From Alphaproteobacteria bacterium (GTDB lineage: Bacteria; Pseudomonadota; Alphaproteobacteria; Sphingomonadales; Sphingomonadaceae): DNA of 5,492 nt. The stretch lies in assembly GCA_028293055.1 (NCBI GenBank), contig JAQGLD010000627.1, positions 1 through 5,492 of the forward strand, read 5' to 3'. Both the position numbers and the translations under genes were made by a program. The notes beneath the pieces were generated by a model. It searched no databases. It had not been told where the DNA came from and saw only the letters and a program-made list of their open reading frames with translations. Positions 1 through 5,492 of this stretch are shown here, one piece after another (the stretch's first letter is position 1; the number at the start of each line of letters is the position of its first letter).

Positions 1-487
1 TCCGGAAGCGGTCGAACAGGGCGCGCGGACGGAAGGCCGCGGTCGCCAGCGAGGCCAGGATCGTGTCGTAATAGAGATCCGCAGTCGCCGCTTCGAGCGC
101 GACGTCGATCCCGAACACGGTCGCGAAGACATGATCGAGCCAGAGCCGCGACGGAGTCCCCCTGAAAAGAAAGTAATTGGCCGCGAACAGGCGCCAGGCC
201 TCGCGCGGATCCGTGCTGGATTCGCCTTTGCGGTTGGGCACGCCGAGCCGCTCCAGCCTTATCCCCTGGCTGTAGAGCATCCGGTAGAGATAATGATCCG
301 GGGCGAGCAGCAGCTCGGTCGCGTTGGTCCACGCGTCGTCGGTGGCGAACCAGGACGGATCGGTGTGGCCGTGCGGGCTGATGATCGGCAGGTCGGCCAC
401 CGTCTCGTAAAGCGAGCGGGCGATCGAGCGGATCGTCGGGTCGGCAGGGAAGAGCCTGTCCGGGTTGAGCTTGAGTGGCCTGGTCAT
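1..487 (-). CDS. uxaC: Uronate (glucuronate) isomerase, N-terminal part, cut by the window edge
   Basis: Cytoplasmic enzyme of hexuronate catabolism that isomerises D-glucuronate to D-fructuronate and D-galacturonate to D-tagaturonate. It belongs to the metal-dependent amidohydrolase superfamily. Translating the minus strand from the ATG at 487-485 gives an unbroken 162-residue frame beginning MTRPLKLNPDRLFPADPTIR, the usual opening of the family. The segment IISPHGHTDPSWF carries the HxH metal-ligand pair (H39 and H41) at the end of the first beta strand. Further family-like wording follows: APDHYLYRMLYSQGI (about residues 62-76), then REAWRLFAANYFLFRGTPSR and WLDHVF. The family is about 470 residues long, so roughly the first third is present and the rest lies left of base 1. 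The start lacks a well-placed Shine-Dalgarno: the only purine-rich match, GAGG, ends two bases before the ATG. The gene is transcribed away from the uxuB-like gene, whose product would act on its product fructuronate. The family call is firm; which uronate is preferred is not visible. Confidence 0.93.
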   Translation of the reverse strand, partial: MTRPLKLNPDRLFPADPTIRSIARSLYETVADLPIISPHGHTDPSWFATDDAWTNATELLLAPDHYLYRMLYSQGIRLERLGVPNRKGESSTDPREAWRLFAANYFLFRGTPSRLWLDHVFATVFGIDVALEAATADLYYDTILASLATAAFRPRALFDRFR

Positions 488-498
488 CGCCTCATCTA

Positions 499-528
499 AA
501 AATGTTTGCACTGTCGAAAATGTTCGCA
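499..528. repeat. Tandem 12-bp repeat, candidate operator pair upstream of uxaC
   Basis: Two copies of AAAATGTTYGCA lie in the same orientation at 499-510 (with T at the variable base) and 517-528 (with C), matching at 11 of 12 positions. They are separated by CTGTCG and are 18 bp apart start to start. Read on the minus strand, the copies are TGCAAACATTTT and TGCGAACATTTT. Their TGCRAAC cores resemble half-sites of LacI-family operators (palindromes of the TGCAAACGTTTGCA type), but here they are in direct rather than inverted order. The nearer copy begins 12 bases upstream of the uxaC ATG, so a bound protein would most directly block uxaC transcription. The role is inferred; only the repeat itself is seen. 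Confidence 0.5.
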
Positions 529-549
529 TGCCCATAACAGCGGTCGCGG

Positions 550-578
550 GGGCCTGCCACCATGGTGGTGGCAGGCCC
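550..578. repeat. Perfect inverted repeat (12-bp arms, 5-base loop) in the uxuB leader
   Basis: The arms GGGCCTGCCACC (550-561) and GGTGGCAGGCCC (567-578) are exact reverse complements around the loop ATGGT. An overlapping perfect 12-bp palindrome, CCACCATGGTGG, sits at 557-568. The repeat ends 14 bases before the uxuB ribosome-binding site (593-597). It could be a dyad operator, or, if transcribed, a very stable GC-rich hairpin in the 5' leader of uxuB or the far upstream leader of uxaC. No T-run follows on either strand, so it is not a standard intrinsic terminator. It is seen directly; the function is unknown. Confidence 0.6.
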
Positions 579-592
579 GGCTAATGCGTTAT

Positions 593-597
593 GGAGG
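593..597 (+). promoter_or_regulatory. Ribosome-binding site that fixes the uxuB start
   Basis: GGAGG lies four bases before the GTG at 602-604. It favours that GTG over the in-frame ATG at 584, which has no purine-rich site upstream and would place the start just after the 550-578 hairpin, and over the far upstream ATG at 506, which would read through the hairpin and add a non-family extension. The spacing is slightly short but workable. Confidence 0.65.
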
Positions 598-601
598 CTT
601 T

Positions 602-2011
602 GTGAGCGCTCCCTTTTCTACCTTGCCGCAGACCGGATACGACCGCAACCGGGTCGCCACCGGAATCCTCCATTTCGGTCCCGGCGCTTTCCATCGCGCC
701 CATCAGGCCGACTATGTCGACCGTCTGCTCGCCGATGACCCGCGCTGGGGCATCGCCGCGGTGTCGCTGCGCTCTCCCGAGACCGTGGACGCACTCGCGC
801 GCCAGGACGGGCTCTACACCCTGGCGATTCTCGATTCGGAAACCAGCTTCCGGACGATCGGAGCGCATAATGCGTTCTACGGCCCGGGTTCGAGCGGCGA
901 GGTGCGCGCACGCCTTGCAGACCCGGCGGTCCGCATCGTGTCGAGCACTGTCACCGAGAAGGGCTATTGCCTGGGCGGCGACGGAAGCCTCGATTTCGAC
1001 CATCCCGACATCGTCCGCGATCTCGCTTTGCCCGGCGACCCGGTGAGCATCGTCGGCTGGCTGGCGCTCGGCCTGGCCGATCGACGCGCCGCCGGCCTCG
1101 CGCCGTTCACTCCGATCTGCTGCGACAACATGGTTGCGAACGGAAAGAAGCTCGGCGCAGCGGTCGCTGCCTTCGCCCGCCGGCTCGATCCCGAGCTGGC
1201 CGGCTGGATCGAGGGCGAGGTGCGCTTCCCCGATACGATGGTCGATTCGATCACCCCGGCGAGCGACGAGCGCCTGCGCGCGCTGGTTCGGGAACGGACG
1301 GGCTTTGCCGACGAGATACCGGTCAGCCGGGAAGCCTATGCGGCCTGGGTGATCGAAGATGTGCTACCGGAGGATGGCCCCGATTTCGCTTCGGTCGGAA
1401 TCGTCCTGGCCGGAGATGTCGGCGCCTGGGAGAAAGCCAAGCTCAGGATCCTCAACGGGGCACACTCGACACTGGCCTATGTCGGCCTGCTGCTCGGCCA
1501 CACGACCGTCGCCGATGCGATGGGCGATGCGGATCTTGCGGCTTTCATCGAGCGGCTGGTGCGCGAGGATGTGATCGCAAGTCTGATGCCCTCCCCCATC
1601 GACCTGCAGGCCTATGCCGGCGAGATATTCGAGCGCTTTCGCAACCCGGCGATCGGCCATCGCCTGGCACAGATCGCCTGGGACGGGTCGCAAAAGCTGC
1701 CCTACCGGATCCTCGACACGATCGGGGAGGCGCTTGCAGCCGGGCGGAGCGTCGAGCGACTGGCGGTCCCGATTGCGGCCTGGATGCTGTTCATCGAGCG
1801 GCAGGCAGGCGCCGGCGAGAAGATCGTCGATCCGCTCGCTGCGGCGTTGAAGGAAATCGCCAGCCGGCCGGGGCTGGTCGAGCGGCTGCTCGATCTGAGA
1901 CAGGTCTTCCGGCCGGAGATCGCCGGGGACGAGCGGTTTCGAAGCGCGGTGGAAAGCGCTGTGGTCAAGATGCGCGAGAACCTACGCGGGGTTCTCGCGG
2001 CCAGACCCTAG
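602..2011 (+). CDS. uxuB: Mannitol dehydrogenase-family oxidoreductase, probable D-mannonate oxidoreductase (fructuronate reductase)
   Basis: Predicted cytoplasmic NAD(H)-dependent polyol/uronate dehydrogenase of 469 residues, close to family length (about 480-490). The N-terminal Rossmann domain shows GILHFGPGAFHRAHQ at residues 21-35. TVTEKGY lies at 116-122, CDNMVANGKKLG starts at 174 and FPDTMVDSITP at 209. The C-terminal helical domain carries the long-chain mannitol dehydrogenase catalytic signature KLRILNGAH, giving K280, N285 and H288 with the same spacing as K295, N300 and H303 of Pseudomonas fluorescens mannitol 2-dehydrogenase. All key residues are present, so it should be active. 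Family members act on mannitol/fructose, arabinitol, fructuronate/mannonate or tagaturonate/altronate. The divergent uxaC neighbour favours fructuronate reduction to D-mannonate. That substrate is inferred, and the motifs alone support only the family. The frame stays open upstream to an ATG at 506, but the family-like start and ribosome-binding site point to the GTG at 602. The 3' end converges on gltD. Confidence 0.85.
   Translation: MSAPFSTLPQTGYDRNRVATGILHFGPGAFHRAHQADYVDRLLADDPRWGIAAVSLRSPETVDALARQDGLYTLAILDSETSFRTIGAHNAFYGPGSSGEVRARLADPAVRIVSSTVTEKGYCLGGDGSLDFDHPDIVRDLALPGDPVSIVGWLALGLADRRAAGLAPFTPICCDNMVANGKKLGAAVAAFARRLDPELAGWIEGEVRFPDTMVDSITPASDERLRALVRERTGFADEIPVSREAYAAWVIEDVLPEDGPDFASVGIVLAGDVGAWEKAKLRILNGAHSTLAYVGLLLGHTTVADAMGDADLAAFIERLVREDVIASLMPSPIDLQAYAGEIFERFRNPAIGHRLAQIAWDGSQKLPYRILDTIGEALAAGRSVERLAVPIAAWMLFIERQAGAGEKIVDPLAAALKEIASRPGLVERLLDLRQVFRPEIAGDERFRSAVESAVVKMRENLRGVLAARP
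1973..1999. terminator. Hairpin at the uxuB 3' end, possible bidirectional terminator between convergent genes
   Basis: The arms CGCGAGAACC (1973-1982) and GGTTCTCGCG (1990-1999) are perfect 10-bp reverse complements around a 7-base loop. They lie inside the last codons of uxuB, ending 12 bases before its final base. For gltBD transcripts arriving from the right, the hairpin forms about 50 bases beyond the gltD stop. Neither strand has a T-run after the stem, so Rho-independent termination is doubtful. It may instead block 3' exonucleases or slow polymerase between the convergent units. It overlaps coding sequence, so chance is not excluded. Confidence 0.35.
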
Positions 2012-2049
2012 CGCCATCAGTCCCTCTCGCTCTTGTGGGGAGGAGTTCT
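2012..2049. other. Short gap between convergent uxuB and gltD
   Basis: Only 38 bp separate the two stop codons. I see no T-tract terminator and no good stem in the gap itself. The best candidate structure is the hairpin inside the end of uxuB at 1973-1999. Confidence 0.6.
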
Positions 2050-3492
2050 TTACGGGCGTTCGGCCGCGAGAAACGCATGGACCGCGTCGGCGCATTCGCG
2101 GCCTTCCCGGATCGCCCAGACGACGAGGGACTGGCCGCGGCGCATGTCGCCGCAGGCGAACATTCCGGGCCGCGAGGTTTCGTAATGGCCTGGCCGGGTG
2201 TTGACCGCGCCGATCGGTGACAGCTCGACTCCGGCCTGGTCGACGATCCCGCCGTTGGGGCAGCCGGTGAAGCCCATGGCGAGCAGGACCAGATCGGCCC
2301 TGATCTCGAACTCGCTGCCGGCCACCGGCTCGAAGCGGGTGCGGCCCTCGGCGTCGCGGACCATTTCGGAGCGGACGCAGGTCAGCGCCCTCACCCGGCC
2401 ATCCTCGGCCTCGATTCGCTGGGTGAGGACCGAGAAATCGCGCTCGCAGCCTTCCTCCTGCGAGGAGGAAGTGCGCATCTTGAGCGGCCAATAGGGCCAG
2501 CTCAGCGCCTTGTTCTCCCGCGCCGGCGGCTGCGGCATGATCTCCAGCTGGGTAACCGAGGCGGCCCCTTGGCGATTGGATGTGCCGATGCAGTCGGAGC
2601 CGGTATCGCCGCCGCCGATCACGACGACATGCTTGCCGGTGGCGCTGATCGTTCCGCGCGGCGCTGCCCGTATTTCCTCGTCGCCGGCATTTCGCTTGTT
2701 CTGCTGGGCCAGGAAATCCATCGCGAAATGGATTCCGTCGAGTTCGCGCCCCTCGATCGGAAGATCGCGCGGCTGCTCGGCTCCGCCGGCGAGGACGAGG
2801 ACGTGATAATCGTCCATCAGCCGTTCGACCGAGACGTCGCGGCCGACCTCCATGCTGGTGCGGAACAGGACTCCCTCGGCCTCCATCTGCTTGACCCGGC
2901 GGTCGATGACCGCCTTCTCGAGCTTGAAATCGGGAATTCCGTAGCGGAGCAGGCCGCCAATCCGGTCGGCCTTCTCGAACACGGTCGGGGCGTGGCCCAT
3001 CCGCGCCAGCTGCTGCGCGCAGGCGAGGCCCGCCGGGCCTGAGCCGACCACCGCGATTCGCTTGCCGGTTCCCCGCGCCGCCATTTGCGGCACGATCCAG
3101 CCTTCGCCCCAGCCCTTGTCGACGATCGCGCATTCGACGGTCTTGATGGTCACCGGATTGTCGTCGATGTTGAGCGTGCAGGCCGCCTCGCAGGGCGCTG
3201 GGCAGATCCGGCCGGTGAATTCGGGAAAATTGTTTGTCTGGTGCAGCCGGTCGAGCGCTTCGCGCCAATGGTCCCTGCTGACGAGGTCGTTCCAGTCCGG
3301 GATCAGATTGTTCACCGGGCAGCCCGAATGGCAGAAGGGAATGCCGCAATCCATGCAGCGCTCGGCCTGGAGGCGAACCTCGCCGGCGGGCAGCGGCTCG
3401 ACGAACTCGCTCCAATGGTGCAGTCGCTCCTGGATCGGGCGGTAATGGCGGTCGGTCCGCTCGATCTGGAGGAAGCCGGTCGGGTTTGTCAT
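2050..3492 (-). CDS. gltD: Glutamate synthase (NADPH) small (beta) subunit
   Basis: Complete 480-residue protein, close to the usual 470-480. It takes electrons from NADPH to FAD and passes them through iron-sulfur clusters to the large subunit, where 2-oxoglutarate and glutamine-derived ammonia form glutamate. The N-terminal cluster region has [14 protein letters not shown] (C46, C49, C54, C58) and CPAPCEAAC (C97, C101, C105). The FAD site is [15 protein letters not shown] from about residue 148, followed by [32 protein letters not shown] lies at 237-251. The NADPH-binding loop is [14 protein letters not shown] from about 289. The FAD-contacting C-terminal motif [19 protein letters not shown] starts at 443. 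The ATG at 3492-3490 has GGAG (3503-3500) seven bases upstream, and the start matches the family ([12 protein letters not shown]). It lies four bases after the gltB stop, so the two are surely cotranscribed and probably translationally coupled. Related NADPH oxidoreductases (preT, sudhalter-type subunits) are less likely because of the adjacent gltB. Confidence 0.97.
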   Translation of the reverse strand: MTNPTGFLQIERTDRHYRPIQERLHHWSEFVEPLPAGEVRLQAERCMDCGIPFCHSGCPVNNLIPDWNDLVSRDHWREALDRLHQTNNFPEFTGRICPAPCEAACTLNIDDNPVTIKTVECAIVDKGWGEGWIVPQMAARGTGKRIAVVGSGPAGLACAQQLARMGHAPTVFEKADRIGGLLRYGIPDFKLEKAVIDRRVKQMEAEGVLFRTSMEVGRDVSVERLMDDYHVLVLAGGAEQPRDLPIEGRELDGIHFAMDFLAQQNKRNAGDEEIRAAPRGTISATGKHVVVIGGGDTGSDCIGTSNRQGAASVTQLEIMPQPPARENKALSWPYWPLKMRTSSSQEEGCERDFSVLTQRIEAEDGRVRALTCVRSEMVRDAEGRTRFEPVAGSEFEIRADLVLLAMGFTGCPNGGIVDQAGVELSPIGAVNTRPGHYETSRPGMFACGDMRRGQSLVVWAIREGRECADAVHAFLAAERP

Positions 3493-3496
3493 CGTC

Positions 3497-5492
<1,996 letters not shown>

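Larger units (their letters stand above)
488..601. promoter_or_regulatory. Divergent uxaC/uxuB control region
   Basis: This 114-bp gap separates the start codons of two divergent uronate-catabolic genes, so both promoters and any shared operator should lie here. Its uxaC-proximal half (about 488-540) is clearly more AT-rich than the flanking coding DNA and contains a tandem 12-bp repeat. Its uxuB-proximal half contains a strong inverted repeat and the uxuB ribosome-binding site. I could not pick a convincing -35/-10 pair on either strand. TTGCAC at 506-511 and TAACAG at 535-540 on the plus strand resemble elements, but they are 23 bases apart, too far to be a pair. Control by a hexuronate-responsive repressor is inferred from the gene context. 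Confidence 0.65.

Noticed and set aside
131..499. 122-codon plus-strand open frame opposite uxaC
   Set aside because: Antisense shadow of the clearly recognisable uxaC; arginine/proline/glycine-rich composition typical of GC-rich antisense frames, with no recognisable domain.
506..540. Sigma-70-like promoter TTGCAC ... TAACAG for uxuB
   Set aside because: The two hexamers are 23 bases apart and the -10 match is weak, so I do not call a promoter.
506..601. N-terminal extension of the uxuB frame to the ATG at 506 (or the ATG at 584)
   Set aside because: The added residues are not family-like, the extension reads through the operator-like repeat and the hairpin, and neither ATG has a ribosome-binding site. 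GGAGG sits before the GTG at 602.
2021..2045. Possible stem in the uxuB-gltD gap (TCCC ... GGGA)
   Set aside because: Only about four pairs with a large loop and no T-run; not a credible terminator.
967..2220. 417-codon plus-strand frame overlapping uxuB and the end of gltD
   Set aside because: Out-of-frame shadow of uxuB, extremely arginine-rich, crossing the uxuB stop into antisense gltD; no domain.
1982..3415. 477-codon minus-strand frame overlapping gltD
   Set aside because: Shifted-frame shadow of gltD, whose true frame shows all cofactor motifs; composition is arginine/proline-rich.

Overview
The window is GC-rich and compactly coded, with long spurious open frames on both strands, as expected for a high-GC alphaproteobacterium. 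The protein wording (a sphingomonad/Caulobacter-like UxaC N-terminus and the gltB-gltD order) suggests Sphingomonadales. That placement is an inference from remembered family sequences, not a search result. I see no mobile element, CRISPR array, tRNA, rRNA, phage gene or toxin-antitoxin pair.

Layout. Bases 1-487 (minus strand) hold the first 162 codons of uronate isomerase (uxaC), cut by the left edge. Bases 488-601 are a divergent intergenic region with two tandem 12-bp repeats and a perfect 12-bp-stem inverted repeat. Bases 602-2011 (plus strand) encode a complete long-chain mannitol dehydrogenase-family oxidoreductase, most likely D-mannonate oxidoreductase (fructuronate reductase, uxuB). 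It starts at a GTG behind a GGAGG ribosome-binding site. A 38-bp gap separates it from the convergent gltD (2050-3492, minus), the complete NADPH-dependent small subunit of glutamate synthase. Four bases upstream of gltD in the transcription direction ends gltB (3497-5492, minus), the large subunit. Its last 664 residues are visible and it is cut by the right edge.

How the genes work together. UxaC converts D-glucuronate to D-fructuronate (and D-galacturonate to D-tagaturonate). UxuB reduces fructuronate to D-mannonate with NADH. The two divergent genes are therefore consecutive steps of hexuronate catabolism, and the shared 114-bp region is the obvious place for joint control by a hexuronate-responsive repressor. 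GltB and GltD form glutamate synthase (GOGAT), which makes two glutamates from glutamine and 2-oxoglutarate using NADPH. This is core nitrogen assimilation, with no evident functional tie to the uronate genes beyond adjacency.

I found no previously undescribed system. The parts the genes do not explain are the regulatory signals in 488-601 and a hairpin at the 3' end of uxuB.
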